Source: CAKRPJ01 sp934376955 (lineage in GTDB: Bacteria > Bacillota > Clostridia > Lachnospirales > Lachnospiraceae). Taken from it: 11,867 nucleotides of DNA. Below are positions 6,003 to 11,867 of this stretch, piece after piece; position 1 is the first letter of the stretch; each line of letters begins with the position of its first letter. The translations under genes were made by a program, and so were the position numbers. The stretch spans positions 1 through 11,867 of the forward strand of contig CAKRPJ010000056.1 of assembly GCA_934376955.1 (NCBI GenBank). Reading direction: 5' to 3'. The notes under the pieces were generated by a model, which saw only the letters and a program-made list of their open reading frames with translations, did no database searches and was not told the DNA's origin.

Positions 6003-7019
6003 CTACTGCATCACGCCGCTTCCGTTAAAGGAATATGTGACCCCGTCGATCACCATTGTGACGGCGGAAACCATGGCGCCATCCCTTGCCGGATCCATGT
6101 AATACCAGTTGCCATCCGGCTTGATCCATCCGGTATAGCGCGTATTATTATTTACAAAATACCATGTCCCATTTTCTTCCTTCCATTCTCCCGGAGTAAG
6201 ATCGCTCTGCTGCCCGGCCTGAGATGCTCCATAGTCCTTAAAGGCAAACTCAAGGCAGACGTTGCCGTTAATACCATCGATCGTACCTTTATCTGTTGCC
6301 TGCCACATAGTACGTCCCGGATAGGAATTATCACCCCCATAACGGGCAAGCCAGATATCATACGGGATCTGATTCGTGTCCATTTCTGTTGTAAATTTAC
6401 TGTAATCGCTGTAAACGATCGGAGTATACCCCGCCGCAGCTATTACCTGACAAAACGCATTGACGATATCTGTCAGCTCCTGTACGGGAAGATCAATAAT
6501 GTATTTTGATTCCACATCTACTGCCAGCGGATAGGATACATTATATTTTCCGGCCACCTCCACGGCATATTCTGCTGCTTTCCTAGCTTCCTCAACCGTT
6601 CTGGTCTGGAGATAAACATAGGGTGTCACATGGATGCCGTTTGCACTTGCCTCCCGCATGTTCTTATCAAAATACTCATCCATGGTATACTCACCCTCAT
6701 AGCCGATGGAAGCCATCCGGATAAGAGCAAAGGAAACATCATCTGCGGCTGCCTTGCCCCAGTTAACATCTCCCTGCCACTTGGAAACGCTGACACCGCG
6801 ATAAAGTGCCCCTTCTATTGTTTTTCCGTTGTCGTCCACATAAACGCCATTGATCTTTGTCCACGGCGTCTGGGACTTTTCTTCCGCCGTCTGTTCAAAT
6901 CCCGGCCCCACCTTTAACACATCCGATTCTGACGCACTCACTGCCGCAAATGTGGGGGCAGAAAGCTGCACACTCAGACAGACTGTGCATAAGCCTACAC
7001 ATAATTTTTTATATATCAT
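6003..7019 (-). CDS. Secreted GH25 lysozyme-like cell wall hydrolase with C-terminal repeat
   Basis: A 338-residue exported protein. The signal peptide has KK at 4-5, a hydrophobic core to about residue 20 and probable cleavage in APTFAAVSA. A GH25 barrel (about 72-262) follows: RGVSVSKWQGDVNW (74-87), YVYLQTRT, AVDVES (167-172) carrying D168 and E170, YTPIVYSDY, and IWLARYGGD...MWQAT. The C-terminus has choline-binding-like repeat motifs WYFVNNNTRYTGWIK and WYYMDPARDG. GH25 enzymes cut the MurNAc-GlcNAc bond of peptidoglycan. The usual first aspartate (GIDVS...WQG) is S77 here, which may weaken or alter catalysis. ATG at 7019 was chosen because GGGAGG lies nine bases upstream; the frame extends further to 7130 but past the predicted promoter. 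The stop is TAG right after GSGVMQ, a natural end. Its job could be wall remodelling or attack on neighbours. Confidence 0.88.
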   Translation of the reverse strand: MIYKKLCVGLCTVCLSVQLSAPTFAAVSASESDVLKVGPGFEQTAEEKSQTPWTKINGVYVDDNGKTIEGALYRGVSVSKWQGDVNWGKAAADDVSFALIRMASIGYEGEYTMDEYFDKNMREASANGIHVTPYVYLQTRTVEEARKAAEYAVEVAGKYNVSYPLAVDVESKYIIDLPVQELTDIVNAFCQVIAAAGYTPIVYSDYSKFTTEMDTNQIPYDIWLARYGGDNSYPGRTMWQATDKGTIDGINGNVCLEFAFKDYGASQAGQQSDLTPGEWKEENGTWYFVNNNTRYTGWIKPDGNWYYMDPARDGAMVSAVTMVIDGVTYSFNGSGVMQ

Positions 7020-7071
7020 GGTAATCATCCTCCCTTGTTTGATCCTTCGGTCATGTTTTTCTTTGTATAGC

Positions 7072-7077
7072 ATTATA
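7072..7077 (-). promoter_or_regulatory. Predicted -10 box of the GH25 gene
   Basis: A perfect TATAAT on the minus strand lies 52 bases before the GH25 start and would give a leader of about 46 bases. No good -35 hexamer is seen, so an activator may be needed, or the call may be wrong. Confidence 0.4.
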
Positions 7078-7167
7078 ATACCATATTTTTCATCTCCGCC
7101 CCTTAAAAATTTCTTAATATTGTGAGGCAATAATGTGGCTTCATTTACTACGTGCGGTACTTAAATG

Positions 7168-7214
7168 CAAAAACGCCCTCCGTTTCCGGAACTTATACCC
7201 AGAAATCGGAAGGC
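7168..7214 (-). terminator. Terminator of the NhaC/LysW-type transporter gene
   Basis: On the minus strand GCCTTCCG (7214-7207) pairs with CGGAGGGC (7182-7175), eight pairs including one G-U, and is followed by GTTTTTG. The 24-base loop contains the small palindrome TTCCGGAA. It lies about 20 bases past the transporter stop codon and before the GH25 promoter, so the two genes are separate units. Confidence 0.75.
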
Positions 7215-7233
7215 ATTTCAGAGACAATTTTAC

Positions 7234-8847
7234 TTACTCCACCGTGTTGGCCTTCATTTTCATCACAAAGAGGACGATAAGCATGAGCACGATACCAAAG
7301 GGCAGTGCGATCCACGCAGACTGAACGAATCCGGCCACAATATAGGTTACAAAAGAAACAGCCGCACATGTCATGGCATAGGGAAGCTGCGTCATAACAT
7401 GGTTGACATGCTCACACTGTGCTCCGGCAGACGCCATGATCGTTGTGTCCGAGATGGGAGAACAATGGTCACCGCAGACAGCTCCTGCCATACATGCGGA
7501 AATGGAAATAATCATAAGCTGCGGATCTGTATTCTGGAATACGGCAACAACGATGGGGATCAGAATACCGAAGGTTCCCCATGAGGTTCCGGTTGCAAAC
7601 GCAAGAAAGCATCCCACAATAAAGATCAATGCCGGAAGGAAATTTAAAAATCCCTGAGCGCTTGCCTGAACGAGAGCCGCCACATATTCTCTTGCTCCCA
7701 GACTGTCTGTCATGGACTTTAATGTCCATGCAAAGGTCAGGATAAGGATTGCCGGAACCATCGCCTTAAAGCCCTCCGGCAGGCATGCCATACAATCTGA
7801 AAAGCTTAATACTCTGCGGATCTGATAAAGAGCGATCGTAACGACCAAGCCGAAAAAGCTTCCTAATGTCAGCCCGAGAGAGGCATCACTCTCTGAAAAT
7901 GCAGTTACAAAGTCATTTCCCGAGAAAAATCCTCCTGTATAAAGCATACCGATAACGCAGCAGACGATCAGGGAAAGGATCGGGATGATCAGATCCATAA
8001 CCTTTCCTCTTGCTACGACATGCTCGTCCTTCGCATAATCATAGGGGCGTCCCGGAGTCGTATAAATATCTCCTTTTTCTGCATTTAATTCATGGGTTCT
8101 CATTACGCCGAATTCGACCTTCATCAAGACCATTCCGACCATCATCACCAGTGTCAGCAATGCGTAGAAATTATAGGGGATCGCATGGATAAAAATAGAA
8201 AATCCATCTTCTCCCTCAACAAATCCGGTCACAGCTGCCGCCCATGAGGAGATCGGTGCGATGATGCAGACAGGAGCAGCCGTTGAATCGATCAGATAGG
8301 CCAGCTTTGCTCTTGATACATTGAATTTGTCTGTTACCGGACGCATAACGCTTCCTACGGTAAGGCAGTTAAAATAATCGTCGATAAATATCATGACCCC
8401 TAAAAGGATCGTTGCCAGCTGCGCGCCGACACGGCTCTTGATCTTTGAAGCCGCAAACTGACCAAAGGCCGCCGATCCGCCGGCCTTGTTCATCAGGCTT
8501 ACCATAGCGCCGAGAATTACAAGGAATACCAAAATTCCTACATTATAGCTGTCTGATAAAGCGCCAATGATGCCATATTCAAAAATATGAACCACTGTCT
8601 TTTCAAAATTGAACCCTGAATACAAAATTCCGCCTACGATAATTCCTAAAAACAGGGAGCTGTAGACCTCCTTTGTGATCAGGGCAAGGGCAATCGCCAC
8701 GATCGGGGGCACAAGTGCCCAGAACGTTGCATAAACTGCCGGTACATATTCGGCCTCCTCCGCGCCGAAGGCCGTCATGGCAAATACCATGGTAAACATT
8801 ACGGCCAATGTTGCGAAAGCGGCTAACCTTCTTTTCCTACTGTGCAT
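7234..8847 (-). CDS. lysW: NhaC-family transporter under lysine riboswitch control, probable lysine transporter (LysW type)
   Basis: A 537-residue polytopic membrane protein of the NhaC ion-transporter superfamily with at least ten hydrophobic spans (for example 43-57, 63-75, 104-117, 143-156, 224-242, 285-304, 325-341, 363-374, 402-418, 425-437, 493-507, 512-529). Family marks are FIDDYFNCLTVG (154-165), APISSWAAAVTG (197-208), ATGTSWGTFGILIPI and CGDHCSPISDTTIMASAGA (458-475). The family is named for Na+/H+ exchange, but an L-box lysine riboswitch directly upstream points to lysine as substrate. Comparative work on the L-box regulon named such NhaC-like proteins LysW, and that assignment is what I follow. 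The first 30 residues look like a signal peptide or extra span. ATG 8847 is preceded by AAAGGAAAGGAAG. The gene is single and has its own terminator. Transport direction and coupling ion are inferred. Confidence 0.85.
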   Translation of the reverse strand: MHSRKRRLAAFATLAVMFTMVFAMTAFGAEEAEYVPAVYATFWALVPPIVAIALALITKEVYSSLFLGIIVGGILYSGFNFEKTVVHIFEYGIIGALSDSYNVGILVFLVILGAMVSLMNKAGGSAAFGQFAASKIKSRVGAQLATILLGVMIFIDDYFNCLTVGSVMRPVTDKFNVSRAKLAYLIDSTAAPVCIIAPISSWAAAVTGFVEGEDGFSIFIHAIPYNFYALLTLVMMVGMVLMKVEFGVMRTHELNAEKGDIYTTPGRPYDYAKDEHVVARGKVMDLIIPILSLIVCCVIGMLYTGGFFSGNDFVTAFSESDASLGLTLGSFFGLVVTIALYQIRRVLSFSDCMACLPEGFKAMVPAILILTFAWTLKSMTDSLGAREYVAALVQASAQGFLNFLPALIFIVGCFLAFATGTSWGTFGILIPIVVAVFQNTDPQLMIISISACMAGAVCGDHCSPISDTTIMASAGAQCEHVNHVMTQLPYAMTCAAVSFVTYIVAGFVQSAWIALPFGIVLMLIVLFVMKMKANTVE

Positions 8848-8883
8848 GTTGCATACTTCCTTTCCTTTCAGTATCTGATAAGC

Positions 8884-8931
8884 AAAAACACCACAAACGA
8901 CAGTCCTCGAAGGAAAACGCGTTTGTGGTGT
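8884..8931 (-). terminator. Riboswitch-controlled terminator before the transporter gene
   Basis: On the minus strand ACACCACAAACG (8931-8920) pairs perfectly over 12 bp with CGTTTGTGGTGT (8899-8888), with a 20-base loop, and runs into TTTTTGC. It lies between the lysine aptamer and the coding start. TTGTGTTGT at 8974-8966, overlapping the 3' strand of the aptamer P1 helix, can pair with ACACCACAA (8931-8923) at eight of nine positions. That is the expected antiterminator: bound lysine locks P1, frees the terminator arm and stops transcription. Confidence 0.88.
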
Positions 8932-8972
8932 AATTAATGATCATGAAATTACAGGAAATAAACCAACAACAC

Positions 8973-9133
8973 AAGATAGCGCTCCACATTTCGTGACAGT
9001 ACGACACATATTCTGTGCCGTCCCAGAATCCTGACCCTGAACCTGATCAGAAATCTTCGGCGGTCTCCCCTTTCCCGAAAACGGCGGCTCAGCCATTTCT
9101 TTTCGGTACTATTGAAGCCCGCACCTCTATCCT
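8973..9133 (-). promoter_or_regulatory. Lysine riboswitch (L box)
   Basis: The minus-strand leader shows the L-box consensus in order: P1 strand AGGATAG (9133-9127), then AGAGGTGCGGGCTTCA, AAGGGGAGACCGCCGAAG, CTGGGACGGCACAGAAT, ACTGTCACG and GTGGAGCGCTATCTT, whose CTATCTT (8979-8973) closes P1. Length (about 160 bases) and order of elements fit the five-helix aptamer. With the terminator and antiterminator downstream it should switch the NhaC/LysW-type gene off when lysine is plentiful. The hairpin CCTGC/GCAGG lies just 5' of it in the leader. Confidence 0.93.
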
Positions 9134-9176
9134 ATTGATCCTGCTTCGTCTGCAGGAATTTTTGCTTATGGCTCAT

Positions 9177-9185
9177 ATTCTAGCA
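9177..9185 (-). promoter_or_regulatory. Predicted extended -10 promoter of the riboswitch transcript
   Basis: TGCTAGAAT on the minus strand is an extended -10 box. Transcription would start near 9170, about 35 bases before the aptamer. The -35 region is a T-rich stretch with little match to consensus. An inverted repeat TAGCAC (9181-9186) / GTGCTA (9206-9211) overlaps it. Confidence 0.5.
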
Positions 9186-9222
9186 CACTCTGTTAAAAAA
9201 AGAAAGTGCTAATTGCAGGGAG

Positions 9223-10242
9223 TTAGAATTTCCCCTCATCAGCTGCCTGCTGAACAGAAACGGCAACGGCAACGGTAGCACCTACCATCGGGTTATTGCC
9301 CATTCCGATCAGTCCCATCATCTCTACATGGGCAGGAACGGAGGAGGATCCGGCAAACTGAGCATCGGAATGCATACGTCCCATAGTATCTGTCATACCG
9401 TAAGAAGCAGGGCCTGCTGCCATATTATCCGGATGGAGAGTACGGCCTGTGCCGCCGCCGGATGCTACTGAGAAATACTTTTTACCCTTTTCTACGCACT
9501 CCTTCTTGTAGGTACCTGCTACCGGATGCTGGAAACGGGTCGGGTTTGTGGAGTTACCGGTGATGGAAACATCAACGCCTTCCTTCCACATGATCGCAAC
9601 GCCCTCTGTTACATCGTTTGCGCCATAGCAGTTTACCTTTGCACGCGGGCTCTCCGGATCGGAGGAGTAGCATTTTCTGAACACTTCCTCAACCTCTCCT
9701 GTATAGTAATTCATCTTTGTTTCTACATAAGTGAAGCCGTTGATTCTGGAAATGATCTGGGCAGCATCCTTTCCGAGACCATTTAAGATAACGCGCAGCG
9801 GTTTTTTACGAACCTTGTTTGCCTTCTCTGCAATACCGATCGCACCCTCAGCAGCTGCGAAGGATTCATGGCCGGCAAGGAAGCAGAAGCAGTCTGTATC
9901 TTCCTCAAGAAGCATCTTGCCGAGATTTCCGTGGCCGAGTCCAACCTTTCTCTGGTCTGCAACAGAGCCCGGGATACAGAATGCCTGAAGGCCTTCACCG
10001 ATGGCAGCAGCAGCGTCTGCGGCTCTGCGGCAGCCCTTCTTGATCGCGATAGCCGCACCTACAGTATAAGCCCAGCATGCGTTCTCAAAGCAGATCGGCT
10101 GGATCTTTTTTACCTGATCATATACGTTTAAGCCTGCATCCTTTGTGATCTTTTCTGCTTCCTCGATAGAAGCGATACCATAGCTGTTTAAAACAGAATT
10201 GATCTTGTCAATTCTTCTCTCATACGATTCAAATAATGCCAT
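9223..10242 (-). CDS. GGGtGRT family protein, function unknown
   Basis: A 339-residue protein of the family named after its motif, here GGGTGRT at 262-268 within FSVASGGGTGRTLHPDNMA, followed by SYGMTDTMGRMHSDAQFAG and MMGLIGMGNNPMVGATVAVAVSVQQ. No signal peptide or clear membrane span is seen in the N-terminus, so it is likely cytoplasmic. It is rich in glycine and has at least nine cysteines (C51, C56, C71, C89, C118, C120, C191, C205, C249). Together with the NifU-like gene 14 bases upstream, that suggests work with an Fe-S cluster or another metal centre. A strong GGGAGGAAG precedes the ATG. The gene pair is, as I recall, conserved in anaerobic Clostridia, but I know no demonstrated reaction. 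The family name is firm; the role is open. Confidence 0.88.
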   Translation of the reverse strand: MALFESYERRIDKINSVLNSYGIASIEEAEKITKDAGLNVYDQVKKIQPICFENACWAYTVGAAIAIKKGCRRAADAAAAIGEGLQAFCIPGSVADQRKVGLGHGNLGKMLLEEDTDCFCFLAGHESFAAAEGAIGIAEKANKVRKKPLRVILNGLGKDAAQIISRINGFTYVETKMNYYTGEVEEVFRKCYSSDPESPRAKVNCYGANDVTEGVAIMWKEGVDVSITGNSTNPTRFQHPVAGTYKKECVEKGKKYFSVASGGGTGRTLHPDNMAAGPASYGMTDTMGRMHSDAQFAGSSSVPAHVEMMGLIGMGNNPMVGATVAVAVSVQQAADEGKF

Positions 10243-10256
10243 TTTTTCTTCCTCCC

Positions 10257-10949
10257 TTACTCCTGACGCGGATCGATGATCTTGACAGCATCTGCAACAC
10301 GACCGTACTGGCCTTTTGCTTTTTCATAAGCAGTTGTCGGGTCGTCACCTTTCTTGATGAAATCTGTCATCTTGCCAAGGTTTACAAACTGATAGCCGAT
10401 GATCTGACCTTCCTCGTCAAGGGCGATACCTGTTACATAGCCTTCTGCCATTTCCAGATAACGCGGGCCTTTTTTCAGTGTGCCGTACATAGTTCCGATC
10501 TGGGAACGAAGCCCCTTACCAAGATCCTCTAAGCCGGCACCGATCGGAAGTCCGTCCTCAGAGAACGCACTCTGTGTTCTTCCGTAAACGATCTGGAGGA
10601 ACAGCTCTCTCATTGCGGTGTTGATCGCATCACATACAAGGTCTGTATTCAAAGCCTCTAAAATGGTTCTTCCCGGAAGGATCTCTGCTGCCATAGCGGC
10701 AGAATGCGTCATACCGGAACATCCGATCGTCTCAACTAAAGCCTCTTGGATGATTCCCTCCTTGACATTTAATGTCAGCTTACATGCGCCCTGCTGCGGA
10801 GCACACCAGCCGATGCCATGTGTCAGACCGGAAATATCCTTGATCTCCTTTGACTGCACCCATTTTGCTTCCTCCGGAATCGGAGCGGCGCCATGGTTTA
10901 CGCCTTGAGCAACGGGACACATTGTTTCTACTTCGTGTGAATAAATCAT
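10257..10949 (-). CDS. NifU/IscU-like Fe-S cluster assembly scaffold protein, partner of GGGtGRT
   Basis: A 230-residue protein whose N-terminal half resembles the NifU_N/IscU scaffold. Cysteines stand at C49 (GIGWCAPQQGAC, also C56), C77 (VETIGCSGMTHSAAMAAEI, the counterpart of the IscU GCGSA..AS segment) and C106 (DLVCDAIN). C11 lies in ETMCPVAQG. The C-terminal half (about 145-230) is not part of ordinary IscU and contains YQFVNLGKMTDFIKKGDDP and AYEKAKGQYGRV. It is the first gene of a two-gene operon, with AAAGGAG upstream of its ATG. Lack of isc/suf genes nearby and strict pairing with GGGtGRT suggest a scaffold dedicated to that partner rather than general cluster assembly; this is inference. 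Confidence 0.85.
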   Translation of the reverse strand: MIYSHEVETMCPVAQGVNHGAAPIPEEAKWVQSKEIKDISGLTHGIGWCAPQQGACKLTLNVKEGIIQEALVETIGCSGMTHSAAMAAEILPGRTILEALNTDLVCDAINTAMRELFLQIVYGRTQSAFSEDGLPIGAGLEDLGKGLRSQIGTMYGTLKKGPRYLEMAEGYVTGIALDEEGQIIGYQFVNLGKMTDFIKKGDDPTTAYEKAKGQYGRVADAVKIIDPRQE

Positions 10950-10993
10950 GTTAAGACTCCTTTCAAACTGTATTGATGACAGGCGGCAAGCCG

Positions 10994-11021
10994 CATATAT
11001 TCCGTCTTACTGCCTTGTTAA
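10994..11021 (-). promoter_or_regulatory. Possible promoter of the NifU-like/GGGtGRT operon
   Basis: On the minus strand TTAACA (11021-11016) and TATATG (10999-10994) are spaced by 16 bases, about 45 bases before the NifU-like start. The leader contains the tight palindrome GCGGCTTGCCGC. The -10 box matches four of six consensus bases, so this is a moderate guess. Nothing else is seen in the 141-base gap up to the MATE gene. Confidence 0.35.
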
Positions 11022-11090
11022 AAAAATCACATCATACCTGTTACATTCTCTCACAAAAGTCCGGTTTCGTCCATAGTTTTTTTTGAAATT

Positions 11091-11867
11091 TTATTTTTTA
11101 TTTTTCAGCTCCTTCAGGATACCGATAACAATGACGGCTGCGATCACGCTTGTGCATACATCAGAAACTGTCTGGGATATCTGAAGACCAAATATGCCCA
11201 AAACTCCCGGAAGTATGAGGAGTGCCGGGATCAGGCAGATCCCCTGACGGCCTGCGGCGACAATGGAGGCACGAAAGCCGTAGCCGATGGACTGAGTCAG
11301 CATGTTGGACATGATGATCCAGGCCTGTAAAGGCATGGTAAGGCACTGACAGCGAAGGGCCACTGTTCCGATGGCGATGACCTCCAGATCATCCTTCCGG
11401 AATATGGTCATAATGCCTCTGGCACCGAGAAAGCTGATCGCTCCCAAAGTGGTAAGGAGGACTACTGCGACCTTTAAGCAGAACCAGAAGGATTCCAGCA
11501 CGCGGTCATAGCGTCTTGCCCCGAAATTGAAGCCGCAGACAGGCTGGAAGCCCTGACCGAAGCCGATCATAGCTGAGTTAACAAACATCATATAGCGGTT
11601 TACGATGGACATTGCCGCGATCGCTGCATCTCCAAAAGGATTCGCCGCCACGTTGAGAGCCACTGCAGCCGCACTGGCCAGTCCCTGTCTGCAAAGAGAC
11701 GGGATGCCGGCATGGAGGATCTGTCCGTACATTGATGCACTCGGCGTGAATTTTCTGATCCTCAAAGGAATACAGCCTTTCCGGTTCATACACTGGAAAA
11801 GCAGGATACCAAAGCTGATGCACTGGCTTAAAACTGTTGCCATTGCCGCTCCGGTTATCCCCAGTCC
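11091..11867 (-). CDS. MATE family efflux transporter, C-terminal part (runs off the window)
   Basis: The frame is open to the right edge (it reads GLGITGAAMATVLSQ there), so the true start lies outside. About 258 residues of a normal 440-460 are seen. Hydrophobic spans alternate with short loops. The hallmark of the second MATE half, GFGQGFQPVCGFNFGARRYDRV, is present, as are AGIPSLCRQGLASAAAVALN and LTMPLQAWIIMSNMLTQSIG. MATE proteins expel drugs or metabolites in exchange for Na+ or H+; the substrate cannot be told. The protein ends in KELKNKK. No clear terminator follows. The NifU-like operon downstream has its own predicted promoter. Confidence 0.88.
   Translation of the reverse strand, partial: GLGITGAAMATVLSQCISFGILLFQCMNRKGCIPLRIRKFTPSASMYGQILHAGIPSLCRQGLASAAAVALNVAANPFGDAAIAAMSIVNRYMMFVNSAMIGFGQGFQPVCGFNFGARRYDRVLESFWFCLKVAVVLLTTLGAISFLGARGIMTIFRKDDLEVIAIGTVALRCQCLTMPLQAWIIMSNMLTQSIGYGFRASIVAAGRQGICLIPALLILPGVLGIFGLQISQTVSDVCTSVIAAVIVIGILKELKNKK

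Noticed and set aside
5943..6509. Plus-strand open frame of 188 codons opposite the GH25 gene
   Set aside because: It is antisense to a well-supported coding region, has no recognisable domain or ribosome binding site, and starts inside the palindrome at 5904-5992.
7131..7584. Plus-strand open frames at 7133-7324 and 7165-7584
   Set aside because: They lie opposite the transporter terminator and coding end and show low-complexity antisense composition with no domain.
9181..9211. CIRCE-like heat-shock operator
   Set aside because: The left arm (on the minus strand TTAGCACT) resembles CIRCE, but the right arm and the 19-base gap between arms do not fit TTAGCACTC-N9-GAGTGCTAA, and no chaperone gene is near.

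Overview
The window looks like a piece of a Lachnospiraceae-type genome (class Clostridia, gut Bacillota). The signs are strong AGGAGG-type ribosome binding sites, a lysine (L-box) riboswitch, a TRAM-less RlmD/RumA with the C-terminal tail I associate with this group, a GGGtGRT / NifU-like gene pair, an NhaC-family carrier and a GH25 hydrolase with a C-terminal repeat. Assignments rest on motif recognition and recalled family knowledge; no search was run.

Left part, 1-1808: mobile-element debris. An IS3-family element ends at about 120. It cuts into the transposase of a second, two-gene element (DDE transposase with Mu-type C-terminus plus ExeA/TniB-like AAA ATPase), whose ATPase is broken by an in-frame TAG. 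This element in turn appears to sit inside a tnpV gene that also carries a one-base homopolymer frameshift. The relics are nested: tnpV, then the two-gene transposon, then IS3.

1809-3509 is an AT-rich, intact DUF262/DUF1524 (GmrSD-like) gene, a likely stand-alone defence nuclease. It lies just downstream of rlmD/rumA (3908-5071), whose family C-terminal tail is cut off by two in-frame TAG codons. All three in-frame TAGs in the window stand where I expect a glutamine. Two other genes end naturally with TAG, so simple decay is the safer reading, but the pattern deserves a test.

5072-5326 separates divergent genes and holds an elaborate multi-hairpin element with alternative pairings and a promoter pointing right. 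It is followed by a YbaK/PrdX-like tRNA-editing gene (5327-5890, plus strand). A second long palindromic structure (5904-5992) fills the gap to the convergent GH25 gene (6003-7019).

Right part, 7168-11867: housekeeping genes, all on the minus strand. An NhaC-family transporter (7234-8847) is preceded by a lysine riboswitch with terminator and a visible antiterminator, so it is best read as a lysine transporter of the LysW type. Next come a two-gene operon of a NifU-like Fe-S scaffold protein and a GGGtGRT protein (function unknown), then the C-terminal part of a MATE efflux protein running off the window. No tRNA, rRNA or CRISPR array was seen.
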